64,000 nt of DNA from Sternotherus odoratus (Eukaryota; Chordata; Testudines; Kinosternidae). The stretch spans positions 182,658,920 to 182,722,919 of the forward strand of contig JAVMKO010000002.1 of the NCBI GenBank assembly GCA_032164245.1, in the 5' to 3' direction. The notes below the pieces were generated by a model that was given only the letters and a program-made list of their open reading frames with translations, did no database searches and had not been told where the DNA came from. Positions 14,010 to 24,821 of the stretch are shown here, one piece after another (position 1 is the first letter of the stretch; each line of letters opens with the position of its first letter). Made by a program: the position numbers and the translations under genes.

Positions 14010-14335
14010 GTTCAGTAGCAAATTGGCAATGACTTGGGGGTGAGGTGGTGGCCTTTTCTCCAGTTTGTGGGTGCAGGAACCTTGCCAGGATTATCTGGGT
14101 ATATCTCACTTAATTATTTCCCTGCCATTGCAGGGCCTCAAGCACTGGAGTGCCTCGACCCCTTCTATTCTCTTCATGTTGCACATAACAGTCTAGCCTC
14201 TTGTGGGCAATAACACTGGTCTAATTTTGGTTGTTGGGTTTAGTGTGTGGATGCTAGATGGCGGTGGTGGTCTATGGTAGATAGAAGGTCAGACCAAATG
14301 ATCTGGTGGTCTCTTCTGGTCTTAAAACTCTATGA
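14010..14335 (+). mobile_element. SINE with CR1-like 3' tail
   Basis: The 3' end (gaaggtcagaccaaatgatc, then ctggtggtctcttctggtct and ctatgac) is the CR1 tail recognised by CR1 reverse transcriptase. The preceding ~250 bp is not CR1 coding sequence, which suits a CR1-mobilised SINE such as the turtle tRNA-derived families. The left boundary is estimated. Confidence 0.6.
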
Positions 14336-17300
14336 CTAATTGCGGCTTCTTGGACATACTACAATTTAAATAATAGGGCTTGATCATGGCTTTGCTATGA
14401 GTCCTGCATTAATGGCAGGCAGCACATTGCAGTGCTACTCCTGGACTGACTTGAGCAGTCACATCTCCCTCCCGGTTCCCCTGCTTCTACAGAAAAGGAG
14501 TATACTTGGCTATTTCTATACCCAGCATAACGTATGCTCCCAAAGGCCGTGCAATAGCTGTGCCTCCCAACACACTGAGAAGGGGCAAAGACAAGGCTCT
14601 GCCCAATTCCCCACCACCACCGCCTATATGGAAAGGGATGTAATGGCTCTGCAGAGGGGATCACTGTATCACCGTGCAGTGAGTGTTTGACTCCTAAAGT
14701 GAAGAGTACAAAAGTGAGAATATCTAAGTGAAATGAACAGTCCAAAAATACAGATCAAAGTTTTATAAAATCATGAAAACCTTGCCCTGAAATCCTGAAA
14801 AATCTAAAAACGTCATGGCCAAATTTTCACGTCTGTCAGCACCAGAGCAAAAGGACCTAAGCTAGCCATGTTCATTTTTCCATTCCAGTTTTAAAAATAA
14901 AGTAGACATTGTCATACTTTTTGAAGGGTAGGCTGAATAGTCTTGGTTTGTAAGTGAACTGTCACTGCTCCTAACTCCTTTGCCTGTCTACAATGAGGAT
15001 CACAGCAGCCCTGGTTGGTAATTTCATCATATGGGTGTTCCATTATCCTGTTTGCTTTTATAAATGCCTCCTCCCTTTATCAAAATGAACTGGACATTTC
15101 CCTGAAACTCAGTGGAAACAATACAACACATATAGTGTGAAGCCTTATGGCTGGTGCTTTCTAGATATATTTGTACTGAAAGGCAGCAAATATAACAAAG
15201 CTATTTCCATGTCCTGATAAACATGGAATTGAACTGTGTTGCTGACCAGATTTCTCTTCCCACGGTAGTTACACCCCCACCCAGACATGGTACATGGAAA
15301 ACTGAACATCTTGAAGGGATGACAAGTATGATGGCAGCTTTTTAAAAACTAAATTAAGTCAGTCAGAGTATTAGCAGAATAGCGCCAATGCCTTTCAAGT
15401 TGGGATGGGGACAGAGCAGAGAGAAGAAAGAAATAGAATGTGCTCTTTATTTAGGATTTATCCCTTGGATGATTTTTCCATCTTTTGAATGGCAGGAAGG
15501 ATAAATACCGCCTAGCATTTGATAGGTAGTTTGTATCTGTCTTAGCATCAACGCAGTGAGCAAGGAGAGAGGCTGTAATGAAATGCTCTGAAGGAGCACT
15601 AGTTAATGAAGCAGCAATGAAGATATCATGGGGAGAGGGACTTAGAACATAATTTTGCAGAGGCTTATGGGGAGTGAGAGCAAAATAGGAGAAATGTGGT
15701 TAAAAGAAGAAATGTGCCAGCCTAGCATGAATCTAAGCAGTTAACTAGCAGATTTAGTGTATCTGCAATCTGAAGGTAGGAAATAAATTGCTTATTGTCA
15801 TATTTTACTCTCCTCACAGCTTGCTTTTTCTTCTCCTTCCTTTTTTAAAAAAAACAGTTGTGTTCCAGTGAGTTACATTTCATAGGATTAAACAGCAAAT
15901 TCCCACATAACAGGATGTAACACCATAAAGCTCATTTTAAAGAAAAGCTCTTTTTTAGACTCCATAAAGCCAAGCACCCCAGAGAAGAAGTGGATATTTC
16001 TGAAATACTTGCTGTTGGCTACAAATCATGAGTGTTTTAAAAGCTAATATATCTTGAGTTTAAATGAAAGCTTCAGATTCCAAGCAAGACACATTGTTTC
16101 ATATCTGACCTTAACAAACACAAATGATTGTTACTCTCATTGATTTTGTAATAGTTTAAGAGCTTCTAGTCATGTAGTTGGCCCTGAGACCTCTGTTTGT
16201 GATTTTCTATTTGGGTAACTGGCTGCATTCATGATTAGAGACCTGTTCCTGCCCTCCGTAGTCAGGCATCTAAGCAAAGACTCTGACTAAACAGTACAAG
16301 AGCACCCAAAAAGACTAACAATCCAATTCATTGCTCATCAAAGTAGTATTATTTGCATAATTATAGTATCTTGTTTTCAACCCTATAGCTTTTTCCTGTA
16401 CTACTACTGCGTTGTGTTGTAACTATACATATATCCCCTTCCCCCCCCCCCCAATGTAGTACATAGTTTGGCTAATACAACCATGTGGAAAAGCAGGATT
16501 TCTTTTATGATTTTGTTATACCTGTGTTCACAACTACCCAACCATCTCAAAACTGTCATCAAAACTGTAATATAATGGTAAGAACACATTCAAACCTACG
16601 ACATTTTGCATGCTTGCTGAGTGAAAAATATTGCACTTGAAAATGGTCCCATTTTAGCATAAAAATATCACGAAACAGGACCAATACTCAATGAAATGCA
16701 AAAAAGTATTTCAATTTGTTGTGAATATGTCTTCATCCCTAGAGGATGTGCACACAGTTAAAAATATATGTACTAATATAGCATCAATTTTGCTTTCTCT
16801 TCCCCCCATCTTACTGAATATATATCAGGTGCCATTTAATTCTTGATATGTTCTGCACTAAATTATTTACCATACTGCATACAGTAGAGTTCAATGGGAC
16901 TCCTCTCACATGGAAAGTTAGTTGGGTACGTTTTTGAAGGATGGGGAGATTTGTAGTATTCCCTATAATTAGCAATGGGCCTATATAATCACAGTAAATT
17001 TAACTACCATGGACAATAAGTGTCAATATTTATTTGGGTGGTACCATACAATACATTTCCAAAATTTGTACTATGATTAAAGTTTCTATCAACAGAAGCT
17101 CTTTGGACTGCCTCTTACTATAGGTTTATAGAGTTTATACAAAGGAGCTCTGGTTTTTCATTTGGGAGCTTTAAGCAAACCATAAGACAAATAGTAATAG
17201 GTCAAGTATGAAATGCCGACAGATATTCCTACCACAATGCATGTCATTAATGAAGTAAAGTCAACAAAAAAATTCTTCCTGAATTACAATGGTGGGAGGC

Positions 17301-19392
17301 GGTGTTCAGAGGGGAACTACAACAAAGAGTAGAAGATATTTGGAGGCCTGATCCAAGCACACTGAGGTCACTGAAAGACTCACAATGAGTACAATGGGCC
17401 TTGGTCCAAGCCTTTTAGGTGGAGAATGAATATTTCCTATGGACAGAGTCACTAGACCCCCTTGGCATCAGAAATCACACTTTCATCTGGTCACACTTTT
17501 CCCATGAATAACAACAAATTGCTGTTCAATATATCTTTTGTAATTTTGGACAGGGCTCTCAGTGAAAATAATATTCAACGTTTATATTATGGAAACCATG
17601 TATATTTTCATGACTAGGGAATTGATTTGTATGTTTTACTGAGTTTCAACAAAACACTCCAGTCTTTGTCTGATCCTTTTAGAAATTGAAGACATTTTCA
17701 TAGTGACATTAGATGTCACTGATTAGACATTAACTTCATTAGATGTGTTTTTCATGAGTATTATTGGCTCATTTAAGACACCGAAGGGAGGGTAATTCAT
17801 TTCCCTCAAAGCCTTTGGGGTTCAATTTCAAGACATCCCTCATGTACATGAACCTATTACCTACCATAGGCCAAACCTGGATGCTTGAGATCAGATACGT
17901 TTTTTTAAAAAATCCAAGTGGTACAAAATGACTCTTGATTTCTTAGTCTTTCATTATACTGTAGACCTATTACTGTTCATTATATATAATTACACTATTG
18001 GTTTAGAAATTATGTATTTATTCCTCTAAGTGTATGAATACTTGAGGGCAAATGCAAATGTAAACAAACAATCTAACACTCAAGGTGGGAGATTTCTCTC
18101 TTCAGGTAAATAACTAATCAAAAAAAACCAAGTTAATTTTGGCTGGCATACCATAGTAGGAATTTGTCAGATCCATGTTTGCATATTCACTGTGTAGAGC
18201 AACACGGAATTCTGACTCCTTGGCCAGATGCCTCAGGTACTTTGCTAGTAGAGGAATGTGAACACAACAGGTCTAAAGGGCACTCTCATGACAAGACACA
18301 AGCACTCAGAATTCTCACCTAGATCCAATGTCTACCCATAAACATTATTGTTTGTTTATTGCTTGATGGGAAGAATTGAAGAATTAGGACCCTGTTGTAC
18401 TTTGATCAACTTAGTAGAAGTGGCTTAGCCTAGAGCCATATAGTATAGGGCAATATTACTGGGTAAGAGAAAGTGCTAGATACTATTATTACTATGAATA
18501 TATATGACACGGTGAGTAGTTGCCACACAAACTAATGCCAATGACATTCCAAATTAAAATTTAAACAAAGAAATTGACATTAGAATTTGATGGAGAGATG
18601 ATTATAATAGATGGACTGAAATGCAGCAGAGGCCTTGTGATGCATTACAAATTAATATTTTGAATGCAGAGGAAAAACACATTTAAACAAAAGGTTCTGA
18701 TGATTAATATTTCACATACCGAGTCCTATCTTTTTATTTATAAGCCTTTCTTGCAACATGACCAGATGGGTGAAGGTGCATGTGTTAACTGTACATTATC
18801 AAAATATGCAGCCTCAGAGTGTATTCTCAGCTGAGTTTTTCTAATGCCATAAGTGAGCAGTGCCTTCCAATGAGCATCCCATTCCCCATCTGATGATATT
18901 CAGTCAAGTAGCTGCATGAGACTGTGCACATTACTTATCCATAACAAGGAAGATGATTCCACCAAGAACAGGTTCAATTTAATGACACACTGCAGGAGAG
19001 ACTACCTCAGTTAGTGACACTATGCTCAGGGTCCAGTTCTCTGTGCACATGATCAGCTGAATCCACTAAAACATCCTCTGCCGTTGATGTCACTGCACAT
19101 TCCCAGGAAACAAAACAAAGGGCACATTTCTTGTTCTTCTCATATCAACACTGATCAATATGACCCCTAATCAATGATGATGTGGAAGGTGTTATCTAAG
19201 ATTCTCATTTGGATTAATGAATGGCATAGTTCCAGCTGAGGATCTGGCTCTAGACATTATTTTATAGTTCTTAAGTAAATAATCAAGAGATTAGAAAAGA
19301 AAATGGCATGGAAGAGAACCTGGGCTTATTTCTCTGCCTTGATGTTCCATGAGAGGAAAATACAGGAATGAGGGGAAATGGATATTACAGCA
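14336..19392. other. Intronic sequence, mostly unrecognised
   Basis: There is no exon signature. A C run lies at 16437-16452. At 17348-17412 there is a diverged copy of a short foldback repeat (cctgatccaa to ttggtccaag) that recurs at 56911 and 62655. Confidence 0.5.
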
Positions 19393-19411
19393 TAAAAAAT
19401 TATACTTAGGT

Positions 19412-19549
19412 GTGTTTTTCCTAGCGTTATTCCCGCACTATGGCAGGGTCCGCTTAGACTGGACACAACCAGTGATACGACTGGGGTATACTCCAACCGA
19501 TGCGTCATTCCATCTGTCGTTGGAGGCATTTTATACCTACTGCCAGGTG
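19412..19549. mobile_element. 138-bp insertion with 19-bp target duplication, family unknown
   Basis: The segment is flanked by two identical 19-bp words, at 19393-19411 and 19550-19568 (taaaaaattatacttaggt). It is richer in C, G and CpG than its surroundings and has no poly(A) tail and no terminal inverted repeats. A single open frame crosses it on the plus strand, but I recognise no protein. The long duplication points to target-primed reverse transcription. Confidence 0.75.
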
Positions 19550-19694
19550 TAAAAAATTATACTTAGGTAATGAAAGATAATAAGAAAATGAAAATACTCT
19601 GAGACCTAAGGCTGGGGAATGCCCTCCATGCCAACTATTGCACATTCATCCATACCAGTGAAAATATTGTCTGAGCATTGCTGACAGGGTCAGA

Positions 19695-19840
19695 GATATC
19701 TAGGGCAGGACTGGTCAAAATGGTTTCCATTAAAATTGTTTTCCTATGGAAAATTGGATTTTTGATGGAACAAATTTTTTTGCAGACGGTGTCTGCTTTG
19801 TGCAGAAAACTTTTGATTTTCATCAAAAAATCTGACAGTG
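19695..19840. repeat. AT-rich interspersed repeat
   Basis: The words caaaatggtttccattaaaa and gaaaacttttgattttcatc resemble a sauropsid repeat built of alternating A and T runs. A longer example of the same style lies at 63060-63480. The identification is by eye. Confidence 0.4.
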
Positions 19841-21486
19841 CTAATGCAGATAGTCACATAAACAGTTATTTCCATCCTTAATATCCAGATGCCTAAAGAT
19901 CTTTTAAAATCTGGCCCCAAGTGACTATTACGGGTATTATGTCATATAACAGAATTTTAAAAATCACTGATTAAGTAAAAAATATGTTTACAATTCTTTT
20001 TATGGAACAATTTTACACAGAGCATTAATAACTTTTCAATTTAAGGGACAAATCGTCCCCACTAAATTCAATGGCAAAACTCCCACAGCAGCAAAAGAGC
20101 TAGAAAAGTGTCTGATGTTGTGTAGTTTGTTTTCATTTTCTTGCATGATAAAATAATGATGTCAGAATGTTTGGCTATTTGCCTTGTAAACCATGTCATT
20201 TTTCTTTTAGTTTAGAAGACATTATGCCATCATGTGTAATATAATAGTCTGTAAACTGAAAGAAAACTGAGTTACAATACACAGAGTAGTTCCTCACATT
20301 ACGATTTTACAGCTCTTCATTTTTGCCTTAGAAGTGTGAGAAATTCAGCCAGAATGGTTTTAATGGTGGAAGTGCAAGTGAATTTATAAAGATTTGGAGG
20401 AGGATTGAAATGTAACTGTATGAAATATCCTATTAACTCTTGCCCTCTGTTTTACATTTTTAGAAAGAATTTAAACTAAACCCTTGAAGCCTGGTGCCTA
20501 TGTCATCATTAAAGATTTTTCACTTCGGTGGATTATGACTTTTGAAAATTCACACCAGCTCCATTCAGCAGGGGATTAATTTTTCATGGAATAAATTAAA
20601 GTGGGTTAAAATGTCTAACAGAGTTTTAAGACCACTGCTTTATACAAGCATCACAGAGTTCTGTTAACTTTCAAATGAAACTCTAGCTAGGTAAATAACT
20701 TTTGTCAAGGATCTATTGCTCTCATTCCACACTCCTATAAGCCCTCTTTTATTAATATTGGCTTGCCAGTTTCTGCATACATGTAGAAAGAAATATTAAA
20801 TAAAATTAGAATGTAGCTGAAAGGCCACAGCACAATATTTTAATAAAAATCTGAAGTTGCCCTTTTTCATATAAGTGAATAACCACATAGGTAGGCTGAA
20901 CAAGATGAAAAAAGACTCTAAGACTGTCAAGAAAATAGCAGTCCTGTGCTGTTTCAGCTGAGTAGGTGACAGTATTCTAATGTGCAAAACGTTGTCCTCC
21001 AGTAACATTACTAATTATCCACATCCAGCTGAAAATTCTTCATTGTTAAGCTCTTCCATGAATCAATAAAATTTAAAAGCTCCCCTATTAATATCAATGT
21101 GAGTAGTCCATTACTGCTGTTTGTGAGTCACTGTGAGTAGTCTATTACTGCACCATATTTTTAGGAGAGAAGCATTAGAATATTCATATAACTAATCCGC
21201 TTGATAAGTGGATTATTCATAGTTGCATGAAGTAGCACAAAACTGCTATTTGATAAGGTTACAGTAGCCACTAATGCTGATGAAATGTGTCATTTGCATG
21301 TCAAGGATATTGAGAGCCAAATTTTAAAAAATAGTCACCTAAAGTGTGCAACCATCATAGGCATGCATAAATAAAAACAGACGCATACAAAAGAGGCACC
21401 TCAATGGCCATGTATTCCTGTTATAAACAATCATCTGGGTTCATCTGCAGTTACCTATTATGTACAAATAGATGTCTATTTTAGGA
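19841..21486. other. Intronic sequence, no gene recognised
   Basis: AT-rich, no exon. A gtgagtag..cattactg word occurs twice about 40 bp apart near 21100-21150. Confidence 0.45.
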
Positions 21487-21680
21487 GAGTCCAGTGGCAC
21501 CTTAAAGGCTAACAGATTTATTTGGGCATAAGCTTTCACAGGTAAAAAACCCACTTCTTCAGATGCATGGAGTGAAAATTACAGATACAGGCTTAAATAT
21601 TTTGGCACATGAAGTGAAGGGAGTTACCTCACAAGTGGAGAACCAGTTGACAAGGCCAATTCAGTCAGGGTGGATGCAGT
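21487..21680 (+). repeat. Left terminal inverted repeat of the PLE
   Basis: It begins agtccagtggcaccttaaag and contains cccacttcttcagatgcatg and gttacctcacaagtggagaa. These words reappear reversed and complemented at the right end (ctgaagaagtgg, then ataaatctgttagtcttta). Confidence 0.85.
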
Positions 21681-23661
21681 CCACTCCCAATAATTAATGA
21701 GAGATGTCAATACCAAGAGAGGTAAAATTGCTTTTGTAGTGAGCCAGCCACTCCCAGTTCCCATTTAAATCCAAATTAATGCTGTTAAAAAGTTTGGGAA
21801 TGAATCGTAGTTCTTCATTTTCTCTTTGAAGTCTGTTTTTGAAGTTTTTTGTTGACAGATTGGATTTCTACATAGAGTGCTTCCACAGACATACATGGGC
21901 TGAAATTGTGAACACACAGCATCACTTGCCCCATAATCTCAGCCACAGAATGCAACACCATCTGACATTATAATTAAAGGAGGTGCTGTAGTCATCATGA
22001 ACAGGTCAGATTATGAACAGGAGGCTGCCAGGCAACTCTCCAACACCACATTCTACAGGCCACTATCCTATGATCCCATTGAGGAGTACCAAAAGAAACT
22101 ACACCATCTGCTCAAGAAACTCCCTGCTATAGCATGGGGAAAAAATCTACACAGACACACCCTAGAGCTCCGACCAGGGTTATTCTATCTGGTACTCAAG
22201 ATTCATAAACCTGGAAATCCTGGACGCCCCATCATTTTATGCACTGGCACTCTTAAACAGGATTATCTAGCTATGTGGATTCTCTCCTCAGACCCTGCAC
22301 TACCAGCACTCCTAGCTATCTTTGACACCACTGATTTCCTGAGGAAACTACAATGCATTGGTGTTCTTCCTGAAAACACCATCTTGGCCACCATGGATGT
22401 AGAATATCTTTACACCAATATTCCACACAAGGATGGACTACAAGCTGTCAGGAACAGGATCCCTGATGAGGCCATGGCACACCTGGCAGTTGAGCTTTGT
22501 GACTTTGTCCTCACCTACAACCATTTCAGATTTGGGGACATAGATACCTTCAAGTCAGTGGCATTGCTGTGCGAACCCATATGGCCCCACAGTATGCCAA
22601 CATTTTACGGCTAACTTAGAACAATGTTTCCTCAGCTCTCAACCCCTAGCGCCTGTCCTATACTTGCGCTACATTAATGACATCTTCATCATATGGACCC
22701 ACGGAAAAGAGGCGCTTGAAGAATTCCACCTGGATTTCAACAATTTTCACCCAACCATCAACCTTAGCTGGACCAGTCCTCACAAGAGATCAACTTCCTG
22801 GACACTACAGTGCAAACAAGTGATGGTCACATAAACACCATCCTATACCGGAAACCTACTGATCACTATTCTTACCTACACGCCTCCAGCTTCCATCCAG
22901 GACACATCACATGATCCATAGTCTGCAGCCAAGCCCTAAGATACAACCACATTTGCTCCAATCCTTCAGACAGAGGCAAACACCTACAAGATCTTTATCA
23001 AACATTCTTAAAACTACAATACCCACCTGGGGAAGTGAGGAAATAGATTGACAAAGTGAGACAGATATCCAGCAGTCACCTACTACAGGACAGCCCAACA
23101 AGGAAAATAACAGAATACCACATGCCATCATGTACAGCCCCCCTCTCCAGCACATAATCAAACCTATCCTGGAAAATGATCCCTCACTCTCACAGACCTT
23201 GGGAGGCAGGCCAGTCTTTGTTTACAGACAGCCCCCTAATCTGAAGCAAATACTGACCAGCAACTACACACCACACCACAGAAACGCTAACCCAGGAACC
23301 AATCAATGTAACAAACCCCATTGCCTACTCTGTCCCCATATCAACTCTAGCAACACCATCAAGGACCCAACCACATCAGCCACACCATTGGGGCTCATTT
23401 ACCCGTACATCTACTAATATAATATATGCCATCATGTGCCAGCAATGCCCCTCTTCCATGTACATTGGCCAAACTGGACAGTCTCTACATAAAAGAATAA
23501 ATGGACTGAGAGTGGCTAGCTCACTACAAAAGCAATTTTCCCTCTGTTGGTATTGATACCTCCTCATCAATTATTGGGAGTGGACCACATCCACCTGACT
23601 GAATTGGCCTTGTCAACACTGGTTCTCCACTTGTAAGGTAACTGCCTTCTCTTCATGTGCC

Positions 23662-24078
23662 CAGGGCCGGCGACAGGGGGGTACAATGGGTACAGCTGTA
23701 CCGGGCCCTGGACTTAAGGGGGGGGGCTTAAATCCGGGGCCCGGTATGCAGCTGTACCCCCTTGTCGCCGGGCCTTTGAGCAAGGCACGGCTCCGGGCAG
23801 CGCTCGTCAGCCCCCTCCCCCAGCACCCAGCAGCCTCCCCCTACCCCCCTTTGCTTCTCCCGGGCGGGCCACGCGGCCAGAGCTCATGTAGGGGTTGGGC
23901 CCCGCGGGCGGCGGGAGACCGGCCGGGGGAGAGGACCCGCGGGCGGCGGGAGACCGGCCGGGGGGGGGACCCGCGGGCGGCGGGAGACCGGCTGGGGGGG
24001 GCCTGCGGGCGGCGGCAGACCGGGGGGGGGCCCGCACGATCTGCATACGGGGCCTCAAAATTCCTGTCGCTGGCCCTG
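23662..24078. mobile_element. Non-autonomous hAT-type element nested in the PLE
   Basis: Terminal inverted repeats cagggccggcgacag (23662-23676) and ctgtcgctggccctg (24064-24078) match at 14 of 15 positions. The flanking 8-bp duplication catgtgcc (23654-23661 and 24079-24086) is perfect. 8-bp duplications and CAG ends are hAT hallmarks. The 417-bp interior has no transposase, is extremely G+C rich, and contains an inverted repeat (about 23671-23773) and a minisatellite. Confidence 0.92.
23901..24034 (+). repeat. GC-rich minisatellite, about 4 units of ~34 bp
   Basis: Units start near 23901, 23936, 23970 and 24001 and share cccgcgggcggcgggagacc followed by a G run. Periods are 35, 34 and about 31 bp. 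It lies wholly inside the nested hAT element. Long open frames across it are low-complexity artefacts. Confidence 0.85.
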
Positions 24079-24192
24079 CATGTGCCAATATATTTAAGCT
24101 TGTATCTGTAATTTTCATTCTATGCATCTGAAGAAGTGGATTTTTTATGCCCAAATAAATCTGTTAGTCTTTAAGATGCCACAAGATTTCTC

Positions 24193-24720
24193 ATTTTTGT
24201 GGATACAGACTTTGAGGGGAGATTTTTCAAAGGCACAATGGGCAGCTGTATACCCATCTTCCAATGAAGTTCAATTCGATGTGCTTTTCAAAATGTCTCC
24301 CTTTGGGAGTATACAATATTCCTGCTACACTATCAGCACAGTTTTTCAACTCTTGAGGACGTATTGAGTGGCAATATTTTTCTTTGCTAGCTATGGTTGC
24401 TTTCTACTTGCTCTTTTGGTGTGTAGATGTCAAAATCTAGCAAAACTCCACTGAAAGAACATGAGTGCCATTTCTTTAATGTCAGAACAAGAAGCCATGC
24501 AACAGAGGGGCAAAGAAGAGTTCTCAGCAGAACCGCTACTGTGAACCAGAGACATGAGTAGTTTCGGGGATAATACAACCTCTTGTGTTAGAATCTTCTG
24601 TGATTCTTCACTATTGTCACATGCCACTCATCCAGTAAATGTATCAGAGATAAAGGAAAGTACCCATTTTTATTAGATACATACATCATGTAATCTAATA
24701 ACATTTGTCTGGCAAAGTAC
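24193..24720. other. Intronic sequence, no feature recognised
   Basis: No repeat or exon signature seen. Confidence 0.4.
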
Positions 24721-24733
24721 TTATTTGCATTAG

Positions 24734-24808
24734 TCAGGAATAGCAGAGCCCACGAAAGCTTATGCTTCAAAACTTTATAGTTAGTCTTTAAGGTGCCACA
24801 GGACTTTG
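24734..24808 (+). mobile_element. Solo PLE terminus, short insertion
   Basis: Seventy-five bases contain cccacgaaagcttatgc and gttagtctttaaggtgccac, the terminal sequence of the PLE family seen at 21.5-24.2 kb. The flanks are a perfect 13-bp duplication (ttatttgcattag, 24721-24733 and 24809-24821). Confidence 0.85.
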
Positions 24809-24821
24809 TTATTTGCATTAG

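Larger units (their letters stand above)
21487..24192 (+). mobile_element. Penelope-like retroelement (PLE), inactive
   Basis: PLEs encode a reverse transcriptase joined to a GIY-YIG endonuclease. Here an open frame at 21997-22614 carries the RT fingers (YLVLKIHKPGNPGRP) and motif A (TMDVEYLYTNIPH, about 22391-22430). Past a break near 22600, motif C reads RYINDIF (about 22668), where PLEs normally have YIDD. The linker (23130-23417) contains a GGRPVFVYRQPPNLKQ segment and a zinc-knuckle-like CNKPHCLLC. A degraded GIY-YIG motif (SMYIGQTGQSLHKR, about 23454-23496) follows. The ends form a long inverted repeat: 21487-21680 matches the reverse complement of about 23590-24192 once the hAT insertion at 23662-24078 is removed. 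The N-terminal third of the ORF is missing or unreadable. Stops, frameshifts and the altered motif C make it dead. Confidence 0.9.
23590..24192 (-). repeat. Right terminal inverted repeat of the PLE, split by a hAT element
   Basis: The reverse complement of the left terminus is read in two parts, 23590-23661 and 24087-24192, with 417 bp of unrelated GC-rich DNA and one copy of an 8-bp target duplication between them. Confidence 0.85.

Noticed and set aside
19326..19552. A gene in the open frames over the 19412-19549 insertion
   Set aside because: The frames cross the insertion boundaries and the target duplication, so they cannot be one ancestral gene.
23686..24111. Open frames of 78 to 141 codons rich in G, R and P
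   Set aside because: They lie in a GC-rich minisatellite inside a nested hAT element; stops are rare there only because of base composition.
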